A DNA stretch of 57,923 bases from contig NZ_MVHE01000032.1 in the NCBI RefSeq assembly GCF_002086155.1, forward strand, positions 1 to 57,923, read 5' to 3'. The position numbers and the translations under genes were made by a program. Every line of letters begins with the position of its first letter. Positions within the stretch are counted from its first letter, which is position 1. Positions 1 to 8,346 of the stretch are shown here, piece by piece. The notes below the pieces were generated by a model. It was given only the letters and a program-made list of their open reading frames with translations, did not search any database and had not been told where the DNA came from. The stretch is from Mycobacterium angelicum (lineage in GTDB: Bacteria; Actinomycetota; Actinomycetes; Mycobacteriales; Mycobacteriaceae).

Positions 1-430
1 GCATGGCGCCCAGTTGCGCGGTGGCACCGGCGCCGATGGTGGCCGCCAGCGCGATGCCCGCGTTCACCGGCGCGATCACCCGGACGTTGAGGAATGCCGA
101 CAGGAAGCCGGTCAGGGCCTGGACGCCGACGTTGCCCAGCGACGAATAGCCTTGCACCGCAAGGATGCCGCCCCCGGCCAGGGTCAGCAATGCCACAACC
201 CCGACGGAGCCGCCGATCATCACCAGCGTCCCCGAGCCCAGGGTCATCTCGGCGATGAGCCGAACAGTCTCCTTGCGGTACCGCGTGATTGCGTTGGGGA
301 CGTAGCGCACAGTTTCACCGAAGAACAGTGCCTGCTCACCGAAATTGTCGACCGGCCGCCAAACCTTCGGCAGGACAGCGCGCAAGGACCCAACTCGACG
401 AGTACTGGGCATGTTGTGCGGCAGCGCCAT
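1..430 (-). CDS. YrbE/MlaE-family ABC permease, B type (partial, runs off left edge)
   Basis: The visible 143 N-terminal residues match YrbE-B permeases of Mce lipid importers: an N-terminal FGEQALFFGETVR stretch, then RYRKETVRLIAEMTLGSG, and a hydrophobic segment with GYSSLGNVGVQALTGFLSAF and APVNAGIALAATIGAGATAQLGAM. YrbE proteins form the inner-membrane channel that pairs with an MceG-type ATPase and hexameric Mce proteins. The ATG at 428-430 (minus) is preceded by a strong GAGGAGG, which fixes the start. No YrbE-A gene precedes it; a solute-binding protein lies upstream instead. The C-terminus and any downstream mce genes lie outside the window. Family assignment is secure; which mce operon it belongs to is unknown. 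Confidence 0.85.
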   Translation of the reverse strand, partial: MALPHNMPSTRRVGSLRAVLPKVWRPVDNFGEQALFFGETVRYVPNAITRYRKETVRLIAEMTLGSGTLVMIGGSVGVVALLTLAGGGILAVQGYSSLGNVGVQALTGFLSAFLNVRVIAPVNAGIALAATIGAGATAQLGAM

Positions 431-625
431 GGCCTCCTCAGCCCGGGGCCGGAAACATGTTGTGAAGCAGAGCAATACGCACCCAGATACAATCGTGAAC
501 AATCGTGCGGCGGTGAAGGGCCAATCTGCCCCATCATGGTGACCAGATGCGATAAATCGTTGGCCGGCCCGACCCCGGCCGCACACCATGTAGGCAAAAT
601 GTTCGCGTCGCACCCGCGTGGGCGG

Positions 626-1432
626 TCAGTGCTCGGCCTGGCTCTGATCAAGATTGGGATTGCCGAGCCATTTCAACCGTATCCGTTCCATGGTCCCGTC
701 TTGCTCGAGAGCGGACTGCGCAGTGTTGATCCGTTCGAGTCGATCCGGGTCTGCGTTGGGCACCGCGATCGCGATCTTCTCAACCGAGATGCCTGTCCTC
801 TGGACTACATCCACCCCGGGCACCTGCTTGACCAGCTCCGTGAGCACCGGTGCCAATTTCATGAACACGTCGCAGGCGCCGGTGGTGAGATCCTTCAGCG
901 CGCTACGGATGGAGCCATAGTCGTAGACGCGGACACGCGCGGCCTTGCCCGCAGCGACAAGCCGATTGGCTATCGGCTGGCTGGTATTGCCCTGCTGCAC
1001 GCCGACAGTGAGCCCGTCCAGATCGTCGATGCACTTAACGTATGGCAGCCGAGCCGTATCAACGGCCAGCGATTGGCCGGACACCAGATACGGCGCGGCG
1101 AACGCCACCTGCTTCTCGCGTTCGGGTGTCACCGTGGTCCCCGCGGCGACGCAGTCATACTCACCGCCGTTGAGCGCGTCGAAGATTCCGTTGAAATCGG
1201 TGCCGGTATAGGAGATGAATTTTGCTTGCATGTCAACGGCTTTCGCGATCTCGGCCATCAGATCGACATCGATACCGCCGCCCCCGGGCATCCCGTTGAA
1301 CGGCGGATCGGGAAATGCCGCACCGACCCGCAGGGTCTGCGCATTTGGCGACTGGCACGCCGTCGCACCGAACGCTGTCGTCGCCACGACTCCGACCCCC
1401 TTCACCATGAAGCGCCGCCTGCTCAGTGCCAT
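626..1432 (-). CDS. Family 3 solute-binding protein (amino-acid/polar ligand), Tat-type lipoprotein
   Basis: This 268-residue protein has an N-terminal SRRRF twin-arginine motif, a hydrophobic stretch and a Cys in ATACQSP that could be lipidated, although the lipobox is weak. The mature part carries SBP_bac_3 features: a TLRVGAAFPDPPF start, GGGIDVDLMAEIAK, the NGGEYDCVAAGTTVTPERE hallmark, FAAPYLVSGQSLAV, and LTVGVQQGNTSQ. Such proteins capture amino acids or similar ligands at the outer face of the membrane. The ATG at 1430-1432 is preferred over the one at 1450 because AGGAAA lies five bases upstream. No matching permease or ATPase is visible; the next gene downstream is the YrbE-type permease about 195 bases away. 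Confidence 0.85.
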   Translation of the reverse strand: MALSRRRFMVKGVGVVATTAFGATACQSPNAQTLRVGAAFPDPPFNGMPGGGGIDVDLMAEIAKAVDMQAKFISYTGTDFNGIFDALNGGEYDCVAAGTTVTPEREKQVAFAAPYLVSGQSLAVDTARLPYVKCIDDLDGLTVGVQQGNTSQPIANRLVAAGKAARVRVYDYGSIRSALKDLTTGACDVFMKLAPVLTELVKQVPGVDVVQRTGISVEKIAIAVPNADPDRLERINTAQSALEQDGTMERIRLKWLGNPNLDQSQAEH

Positions 1433-1899
1433 CGGATTTCCTGTCCGCATTCGAAGTGCTGCGACATTCTAAATAGCCGTTGTAAACCATGTTGGCAAGT
1501 GAGTACGGCCGGACGCAGTGAACGTTCCCGGTTTATGTCCGCGGTGGGCGGCTTTATCCATGCGGCGATGTGACGGGCGCTGCGGTGTACATTTCTGCCC
1601 GTTTTGCACCGCAGTCTGGGCCGATTTGACCTAGCAGTCACCGATAGGTGCTGCTTTGCTTCTTCTGGGGCCACGTCGAGAAAGGTGCGGTTCTTTGCCT
1701 ACACACCAAGACCTGCTGATAGGGGCGCTCATTGCAGCTGCTTCAAACGAGCGGGGCAGGGGTTGGTTCGGCCGCCGCACCAGCCGTTGTGCACTGCGAT
1801 TCCGCAAATTTCGCGATCGATGCAGACCCGCAAAAGGTGTCACGTCGTTTTAGGCTGCCCGTCACATATACCGGCAATGGGAGGAAAGGGGGTGAGGTC
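1433..1899. other. Divergent intergenic region
   Basis: This stretch separates the minus-strand binding-protein gene from the plus-strand peptide/YcaO genes. I see no convincing protein-coding gene. Near its right end a TATACC at 1867-1872 could be a -10 element, and GGAGGAAAGG (about 1880-1889) lies upstream of the small peptide start at 1900. An ATG-free frame continuous with the peptide extends left to about 1732 but lacks recognisable protein character. Confidence 0.4.
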
Positions 1900-1989
1900 A
1901 TGAGCCACGAAATGCTGTTTACCGAAAGCGAATCGACGTACGCGCTGGTCGTGTCGGCGATGTTTGTTTGTGACAATCTTCCTGAGTGA
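1900..1989 (+). CDS. Small peptide, candidate RiPP precursor for the adjacent YcaO
   Basis: The 29-residue open frame begins MSHEMLFTESES and ends VSAMFVCDNLPE. It sits 101 bases upstream of a YcaO-domain gene on the same strand, and a purine-rich GGAGGAAAGG lies about 11-19 bases before its ATG, a rather long spacing. The acidic N-terminal half followed by a Ser/Thr/Cys-containing tail would suit a leader-core arrangement, since YcaO enzymes act on backbone amides or on Cys/Ser/Thr residues of ribosomal peptides. The sequence matches no precursor family I know. It could also be a non-functional frame or an upstream regulatory peptide, so the assignment rests on context. Confidence 0.45.
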   Translation: MSHEMLFTESESTYALVVSAMFVCDNLPE

Positions 1990-2090
1990 ATGGTTCCTGC
2001 CATCTGCTGGCGGGAATGTGGTTAGGCGAGGATGCGATATTCCCGTCGGCAGCGGCTGGCAGACGCAATATGTAATGACGAAGGTGATGA

Positions 2091-3341
2091 ATGCCCGAAA
2101 CGTGCGGCCTCAGTACCGGTATGTTGTCCGGCCCGGATTGGTCGCACTGGCCCAACCGCGACCTGGGTGCGGCCAACCCTGCGACAATCGACTACCGCAC
2201 TGGCACGCACCGCATTATTTCGCCCGAAATGACATGGCGCGCAGTACAACCCGTGCTCGACCTGGCCGGAATCACTCGCGTCGCCGACTTGACCTGGCTG
2301 GACGATATCGGTATCCCCACGGTTCAGGCGGTTCGACCCGGCTCCATGACATTGTCCGTAAGCCAGGGTAAGGGCGTCACCCACTGTGCCGCCCAAGTGT
2401 CGGCGGTAATGGAATCGCTGGAAAACTGGCACGCCGAAAATGTGAGCCCCGAACTGTGGTCGGTGCGCGCCTCGGATTTGCTACCCGGTCTCACGTACGA
2501 CCCGGCGCTGTTGCGCCGACCCCAAGACAGCCTGTACCACCCGGCCGTCAAGCTCGACTGGATGACCGCTACCACCATGCTGACGGGACGCCGAACCTGG
2601 GCGCCGCACCAAGCCGTCGTCATGAATTTGGCGGTGAAAGACGCATGGGATCCGCCGATGTTCTCGGCGGACTCAACCGGGTTGGCCTCCGGTAACAGCT
2701 ATTACGAGGCCGCGCTGCACGGGCTTTACGAGATCATGGAGCGGCACAGTCTGGCCGCCGGTGAGCCGGGCCTCACGATGTTCCAGGTGCCGCTCGAAGA
2801 TATCGAAAGCTCATCCTGCGCCGAGCTGGCCGAGACGATTGTTCGAAGCGGCAGCCAAATCCGAATTACCCGCATCGACAACTGGAACGGGTTTTACTGC
2901 TTCGCCGTCGACCTCATTTCACCGATGACGGAAGTGTCGTTTAGCGGAAGCGGATTGCATCACGACCCAAATGTCGCGTTATCCAGGGCTATCACCGAAG
3001 CGGCACAATCGCGCCTGACCGCCATCAGCGGAGCCCGTGAAGATTTGCCGCCTCTCATATATCACCGATTCGCCAAACTGCACACCTACGCGCCGCTGTG
3101 CCCCACACGGTGGCAACTGCCTCAGGCGTGGCCGATATCCTGGGATGTTCCAACGCAGGATTCGCTGCTAGATCTCCTTAGTTCTGCGGCGACCGCCGTA
3201 GCAACAGAAACCGGTACTGAACCCATTGCCGCCGCTTGCAATTTCGCCGATGCTTGCATTCCCGTCGTGAAAGTCATTGCGCCCGGATTGCTGGCGTCCG
3301 TGCTGCCACCACTGCGCGAACCGCAGGATGGGCGTGCATAG
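2091..3341 (+). CDS. Stand-alone YcaO-domain protein
   Basis: This 416-residue protein shows the YcaO ATP-binding pattern. SQGKG lies at residues 91-95, followed by the Glu-rich helix MESLENWHAE. A second block reads SGNSYYEAALHGLYEIMERHS, and a third reads GLHHDPNVALSRAITEAAQSRLTAISGARED. YcaO enzymes use ATP to phosphorylate peptide backbone amides, giving azol(in)es, thioamides or macroamidines. The GIPTVQAVRP and GARED style is closest to the TfuA-partnered thioamidation branch, but no TfuA gene is visible within several kilobases. The ATG at 2091 has AAGGTG a few bases upstream. A 29-residue peptide frame lies immediately upstream. Domain call is strong; substrate and product are unknown. 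Confidence 0.85.
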   Translation: MPETCGLSTGMLSGPDWSHWPNRDLGAANPATIDYRTGTHRIISPEMTWRAVQPVLDLAGITRVADLTWLDDIGIPTVQAVRPGSMTLSVSQGKGVTHCAAQVSAVMESLENWHAENVSPELWSVRASDLLPGLTYDPALLRRPQDSLYHPAVKLDWMTATTMLTGRRTWAPHQAVVMNLAVKDAWDPPMFSADSTGLASGNSYYEAALHGLYEIMERHSLAAGEPGLTMFQVPLEDIESSSCAELAETIVRSGSQIRITRIDNWNGFYCFAVDLISPMTEVSFSGSGLHHDPNVALSRAITEAAQSRLTAISGAREDLPPLIYHRFAKLHTYAPLCPTRWQLPQAWPISWDVPTQDSLLDLLSSAATAVATETGTEPIAAACNFADACIPVVKVIAPGLLASVLPPLREPQDGRA

Positions 3342-3768
3342 CCCGCGGCTATGCACGTCAACACCGGCGCCTTGCGGTACCAGCAGCTCGATGTTTCGAG
3401 CGCCTGCCGTCGGCCTGCTCAATTTTTTTCGGTCTCGAAAGTTCGGCTGCCAAAAATCGATGTACACTTGTGCATTGCTATCGCTTGCCGCGTAAATATC
3501 GTGTACAGGCGGATAGGCTCTGCCGAGTGACGACTCGAATGTACACAGATAACCACAGGAAACGTCGCAGTTAACTTACACTCGCCACGTCATTAATCAA
3601 GTCGTAATTTCGGTAGACTCAGTTCAGAGCCGCTGTCGCGGCCATTTCCCTCGCGTCGATGCCGACGTACGTTCCCGCTTCCATTGTCAATGGTTAGGTG
3701 TGTGTCCTGATGCTGTTGATCTGCGAATCGATCAAACTAATCACCGATCGACGTGAATTGCACCTGCC
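3342..3768. other. Intergenic region with three TGTACA palindromes
   Basis: There is no credible gene between the YcaO gene and the esterase. The palindrome TGTACA occurs at 3461-3466, 3502-3507 and 3540-3545, spaced 41 and 38 bases apart, in an AT-richer stretch than its surroundings. This could be a promoter/operator region for the downstream esterase. I found no TfuA-like or transporter-like coding frame here on either strand. Confidence 0.4.
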
Positions 3769-4839
3769 ATGACCGCATTCACTTACACGTCGAGCGCGGC
3801 CGCTGAGGTTGCATGTCCCAGTGGGATTTCGCTCACACACGCATTGGAGGCGTGCGGACCTGTGTCCAGCGAGGGGGACTTTGTCGAGATTGTCGAGACA
3901 GGGCCGAGTATTGCCGGACAGTTGGTGGCTTTGACCTCGCGGATGGCGCTCAGGCCACTGGTGGCGATGGTCGGTCACTTTCCGCGGCTACCCCTGCCAT
4001 GGAGTCTGCTGGACGTCGCGTGCGGCTTGCTGCCTGTTGGCCGAGGAGCCGAGCGCACCCCGATATCTTTGCCGAACACGACCGCAGAAATGGTTTGCGC
4101 AACCGGGGTTTCGTCCGCCGAGGGGGACCAGCGGGCGGTGCTCTACCTACACGGTGGCGCCTTTCTGGCGTGCGGGACGAACACGCACAGAAGAATCGCC
4201 ATAGCGCTCTCGGCGTTCGCCGGCGCACCAGTGCTGGTGGTCAATTACCGCAAGATCCCAAAGCATTCGATCGGCATGGCCGTTGATGATTGTCACGACG
4301 CTTACCAGTGGTTGCGAGCCCACGGGTATGAACCGGACCAAATCGTAGTGGCCGGGGATTCGGCGGGTGGTTATCTCGCGCTCACCCTGGCCCAGCGGTT
4401 ACGGGATAGCGGTGAGAGGCCCGCGGCGCTAGTGGCCATCTCTCCGCTATTGCAGCTGGCCAAGGGCCCGAAGCAGTCGCACCCCAACATCGAGACAGAT
4501 GCGGTCTTTCCAGCGAAGGCATTCGATGCGCTGGAGGAGTGGGTGACCGAGGCTGCTACCAAGCGCCGCACCGATGGCCGGCGCGAAGAAGTCTACGAGC
4601 CGCTGGATCAGATCGAATCGGGTTTGCCGCCAATGCTTGTGCACGTGTCTGGCTCGGAGGTCCTGCTCTGTGACGCTCAGTTGGCCGCGAGCAAGCTTGC
4701 GGCGGCCGGCATACGTACCGAGGTGCGGGTGTGGCCCGGCCAGGTTCATGTCTTCCAGCTGGCGGCCCCGCTGGTGCCCGAAGCTACTCGCTCATTACGT
4801 CAGATAGGGCAGTACATTCGACGCGCCACGAGCGCATGA
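3769..4839 (+). CDS. Alpha/beta-hydrolase-fold carboxylesterase, LipQ/LipF-like
   Basis: The 356-residue protein belongs to the hormone-sensitive-lipase-like esterases. HGGAF, beginning at His128, forms the oxyanion hole. GDSAGG holds the nucleophile Ser198, and WPGQVH near the C-terminus provides His327. A VSGSEVLLCDAQ stretch is where the acidic residue is expected. There is no signal peptide, so action is probably cytosolic on short or medium acyl esters. A close paralogue is encoded at 20636-21667; both share an N-terminal VETGPSIA...LP(W)PWxL(I/L)D region. The start lacks a clear ribosome site. It precedes an MmpL gene by about 180 bases. Confidence 0.85.
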   Translation: MTAFTYTSSAAAEVACPSGISLTHALEACGPVSSEGDFVEIVETGPSIAGQLVALTSRMALRPLVAMVGHFPRLPLPWSLLDVACGLLPVGRGAERTPISLPNTTAEMVCATGVSSAEGDQRAVLYLHGGAFLACGTNTHRRIAIALSAFAGAPVLVVNYRKIPKHSIGMAVDDCHDAYQWLRAHGYEPDQIVVAGDSAGGYLALTLAQRLRDSGERPAALVAISPLLQLAKGPKQSHPNIETDAVFPAKAFDALEEWVTEAATKRRTDGRREEVYEPLDQIESGLPPMLVHVSGSEVLLCDAQLAASKLAAAGIRTEVRVWPGQVHVFQLAAPLVPEATRSLRQIGQYIRRATSA

Positions 4840-5022
4840 GCGCATGAGCGCACTCGACTAATAACCCAGGTACACAACAAGGTTCAAGGATGTCTACTTC
4901 ACCCCTAACACATCGACTGTCCATCGCCGATACGAGAGGCAGTGTCGAGCTCAATAGCGCTTCCGCGGTTATTCCCGACGGTTTAACGGGTTTTGGCCAC
5001 CACTGTGCCCGGAGATATTGCC

Positions 5023-8000
5023 ATGCTTCGCGTTGAGCCGCGCTGGCAACGGCGCGCCGGCGTAGTGCGGCGCTGCCTGCGAGCGCTCGCTTCGCCGGCC
5101 AAACATGGTGAAAGCAAACTGTTCTCGATGATCGCCGGCTTCGTGGCCAAGCATGCCTGGCTGGTAGTTGCCGGTTGGGTCCTTTTGCTGGGCGTGCTCA
5201 ATGTCTCCGTGCCGCAGCTGGAGGTGACGGTAGGCGAGGATTCCTCGCCGTTCATGCCGGCACATCTGCCGGCGGCACAAACGCTTCGGCAGATGTCGGC
5301 AGATTTCGGCGTGCCGGCATCCTCTGCGGTGGGCAGTGTGGTTGTTGTCGACGAGGCCGGGCTCAATGATGCCGACAAAGCGTTTACGGGCCGGCTCATC
5401 GAGGCGTTGCGAGCCGACAAGGCCGATGTGGCATACGTTCTCGACACGTTTTCCAACGACAAGTTGCGCAACATTGCCGTCAGTCCCGACGGTAAGGCGG
5501 TCAACGTGGTCGTGGCGGGTGCGGGCCAGATCGGATCGTCGGAGGCACGCAAGAATGTCGTCGATATCCGCCGGTTGATCGAGTCGCTGCCGAAACCAAC
5601 GGGCCTGCACGTCTACTACAGCGGTTTCGCGCCGACACTGGCAGATCTTTTCGGCGCGATAGACCGCTCACTCCTTGTCATTACCGCGGTATCGGTGGTG
5701 CTGATCGCGGGGCTCTTGCTGTTGGTGTACCGGTCGGTTGTGCTGGCCATGATCCCGTTGGTCACGGTGGGCGTTTCGCTGGGGGTGGCCCGTTGCGTCG
5801 TTTCGTTGCTCGGCATGACCGAAGTGATGACGGTATCCAATTTCACGATCGCGCTCATGACGGCGATGGTGCTGGGAGTGGGAACGGACTATGCGATTTT
5901 CATCCTCGCCAGCTATCACGAAGGACGCCGCGAAGGTCTCGCCGTGCCGGAGGCACTTGCCCGTGCGGGGCAGCGTATTTCGGGCGTTCTGATCGCGTCT
6001 GCGGTGACGATCGCGGTCGCCTTCTCGGCGATGATGCTCACCAAGATCGGCATGTTCCGCGCGGTGGGACCGCCGGTGGCCATCGCCGTCGCGATCACCC
6101 TGGCGGTATCTGTGACGCTGCCGTACGCACTGCTCTCGATTGCGGGGCGGCGGGGCTACGGTGAGCCCCGTCAGCTCAACGAGATGCGATGGCGTCGCCT
6201 CGGAGCCAAAATCATCCGGCGCTCAGGAGCTTTGACCGCCGTGTCGCTGGTGGTGCTGCTGGCGCTGGCTCTGATGCTGACGACGCTCAAGATCAACTTC
6301 GACGAGAATTCGATGCAGCTGCGCCGTACCGAGAGCAGTGTCGGCCATGAAAAGGTGCTTGCGCACTGGGGTTTGAACGAAGCCGCGCCGGAATATCTGA
6401 TCATCAGGTCGGACCACGATATGCGCAACACAGACGACCTGGCCGCGCTGGAGGTCATCGCCGCAAGTGTGGCCCGGCTTCCCGATGTGGCATCCGTGCG
6501 GTCCATCACCCGTCCGTTCGGCAAGCCGGCAGAGCAGACCGCCGTCGGCTACCAAGCCGGCGTCGTGGGTGATCGCCTCGGTGATGCGTCCCGGCGCATC
6601 GGTGAGTCCACCCCGGATCTGACGCGGCTGGGTCTAGGCGCAACTCAATTGCTCAACGGCGCGCAGGCGGCGAATTCGCAATTACCTCAGCTTGTTTCCG
6701 GAGTCCAGGAGGTGGTGCTGCTGGCGCACAAGATGTTGAGCAGCTATGGCGCCGCCAGCTCTGCTTTGGCCACGGTCACCGATGGGCGTAGCACGGTGCC
6801 GGTAGCCATCGCCGATTTGACCTCTTCGCTGCGTCTGGTCGACCGTGTTCTCGATGCCTTAAGCAACAACGATCTCGCTGCGGCGGCCATCGGTACGGCG
6901 AATGCGACGCTGGGCCCCATGCTGGCGCCGGAGGTAACCGCTGAATGCTTGGGCAATCCGCTGTGCATGCGCGGCCGGGGCGATCTGGCTGACTTAGACG
7001 AAATCACCAACGGAGCGGTGAGCCGGGCACTTGGCATTCTGCATGCCACTGCGGCGGTGCCGCAGGATGCCATCGACCGGGTCCGCGCCTCGCTGCCGTC
7101 GCTCAAAATCCTGCTCGAACAACTGCAGTCTTTGACTGCCCAAGTAGGTGGCCAACCGCAGGCGCAGCTCAGCGAGAAACTGAATCAGCTCGCCCAGGGC
7201 GCCGAAAAACTATCGGGAGGAATGTCGCAGCTGGTCACTGGCCTTAGCCAAGTCAAGACGGGCGTCGACATGGTCGTCGACATGACCGGTCGCCTGGACC
7301 AGGGCCTGCAGCAGGCTTCCAGTTACCTCGATGGTCTGAGCACCCACACCTCGACCGGGGCTGGGCGCGGCTTCTACCTGCCCCCACAAGGCTTTTCCGA
7401 TCCGACTTTCAAGGCCGGAGAACAACTGCTGTTCTCGCGCGATGGTAAGACCGCACGGATGGTCGTGGTGTGGAAGGCCAATCCGTATGACGCCGAAGCC
7501 CGAGATACCGCACGGCAGCTGGCCGCTACCGCACAACGTGCCGCCGCCGGAACAGATCTACGCGATGCGCGATTTGAGACGACGGGTATCGCTTCGATCC
7601 TGGACGACATGGGCGACCAAATGCGTCGCGACTTCGCCCTATTTGGATTCGCCGCGATACTGGGTGTGCTGTTGGTCCTGATGATCCTGCTGCGCAGCGT
7701 GCTGGCTCCGGTCCTGCTGGTGGCAATGGTTTGCCTGTCGTTTGCCGCGGCGGCTGGTCTGAGTGTGCTGGTATGGCAACACATCATCGGCATCGACCTG
7801 GAGTTCTCCGTGCTGCCGGTGGCCTTCATGGCGTTGATCGCGGTATGTGCGGACTACAGCATGCTATTCGCTTCCCGCATCCGCGACGAATCCCGAGATG
7901 GCATGGTAAGAGGCATCATTCGCGGGTTCGGCAAGACCGGTAGCGTCATCACCACCGCAGGATTGGTCTTCGCGCTCACGATGTTCGCACTCATGAGTGG

Positions 8001-8187
8001 CAGCGTCGTGCAGCTGTTGCAAATCGGATTCACCATCGGCGCAGGGCTATTGATCGACATCACCATCGTCCGCAACATCCTGGTCCCCGCGGCAATGGCG
8101 ATCATAGGCAACCGGATTTGGTGGCCCAGCACCGCGCTGTCGACCTCCGCGGAATCAGGTGTCAGCCCGCAGGGCGAGAGCCAATAG
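5023..8187 (+). CDS. MmpL-family RND transporter
   Basis: This 1054-residue protein carries two MMPL halves. The first has a lone N-terminal membrane helix (IAGFVAKHAWLVVAGWVLLL), a soluble domain, then a bundle of helices with the GTDYAIF motif (Gly287 to Phe293). The second half repeats this with ADYSM around Asp944-Tyr945. The Asp-Tyr pairs are thought to relay protons in MmpL pumps. Between the halves is a long helical periplasmic domain (about residues 510-780). Such proteins export lipids or siderophores across the inner membrane. The ATG at 5023 follows GGAG with eight-base spacing and is preferred over an upstream TTG at 4993. No mmpS partner is adjacent. Confidence 0.93.
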   Translation: MLRVEPRWQRRAGVVRRCLRALASPAKHGESKLFSMIAGFVAKHAWLVVAGWVLLLGVLNVSVPQLEVTVGEDSSPFMPAHLPAAQTLRQMSADFGVPASSAVGSVVVVDEAGLNDADKAFTGRLIEALRADKADVAYVLDTFSNDKLRNIAVSPDGKAVNVVVAGAGQIGSSEARKNVVDIRRLIESLPKPTGLHVYYSGFAPTLADLFGAIDRSLLVITAVSVVLIAGLLLLVYRSVVLAMIPLVTVGVSLGVARCVVSLLGMTEVMTVSNFTIALMTAMVLGVGTDYAIFILASYHEGRREGLAVPEALARAGQRISGVLIASAVTIAVAFSAMMLTKIGMFRAVGPPVAIAVAITLAVSVTLPYALLSIAGRRGYGEPRQLNEMRWRRLGAKIIRRSGALTAVSLVVLLALALMLTTLKINFDENSMQLRRTESSVGHEKVLAHWGLNEAAPEYLIIRSDHDMRNTDDLAALEVIAASVARLPDVASVRSITRPFGKPAEQTAVGYQAGVVGDRLGDASRRIGESTPDLTRLGLGATQLLNGAQAANSQLPQLVSGVQEVVLLAHKMLSSYGAASSALATVTDGRSTVPVAIADLTSSLRLVDRVLDALSNNDLAAAAIGTANATLGPMLAPEVTAECLGNPLCMRGRGDLADLDEITNGAVSRALGILHATAAVPQDAIDRVRASLPSLKILLEQLQSLTAQVGGQPQAQLSEKLNQLAQGAEKLSGGMSQLVTGLSQVKTGVDMVVDMTGRLDQGLQQASSYLDGLSTHTSTGAGRGFYLPPQGFSDPTFKAGEQLLFSRDGKTARMVVVWKANPYDAEARDTARQLAATAQRAAAGTDLRDARFETTGIASILDDMGDQMRRDFALFGFAAILGVLLVLMILLRSVLAPVLLVAMVCLSFAAAAGLSVLVWQHIIGIDLEFSVLPVAFMALIAVCADYSMLFASRIRDESRDGMVRGIIRGFGKTGSVITTAGLVFALTMFALMSGSVVQLLQIGFTIGAGLLIDITIVRNILVPAAMAIIGNRIWWPSTALSTSAESGVSPQGESQ

Positions 8188-8346
8188 CTCTGTGGTGGCG
8201 TGGGTCCTTTCGGGTGGAAGCTGCGGTTCGAGGAGCTGCTGGCGGGACAGTCTGTCTCAGATTCTTATGAGCTTTGGTTGCCTTTAACGCTGGTGATTGG
8301 TGTCCGGGTGGTGCTTACTTGCGCTGAAAGTATTGCTTAGGCGGGG

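Noticed and set aside
14..1573. Long open frame on the plus strand (519 codons)
   Set aside because: It runs antisense to the YrbE permease and the binding-protein gene, has no recognisable domain, and reflects high-GC antisense openness.
1990..2025. Eleven-residue frame MVPAICWRECG between the 29-residue peptide and the YcaO gene
   Set aside because: It contains two Cys but has no ribosome site and no leader-like part; it is probably chance.
3342..3768. Possible TfuA gene downstream of YcaO
   Set aside because: Both strands were read and no TfuA-like protein or frame long enough was found.
4993..5022. TTG start ten codons upstream for the MmpL gene
   Set aside because: The ATG at 5023 has a GGAG at good spacing; the TTG has none.
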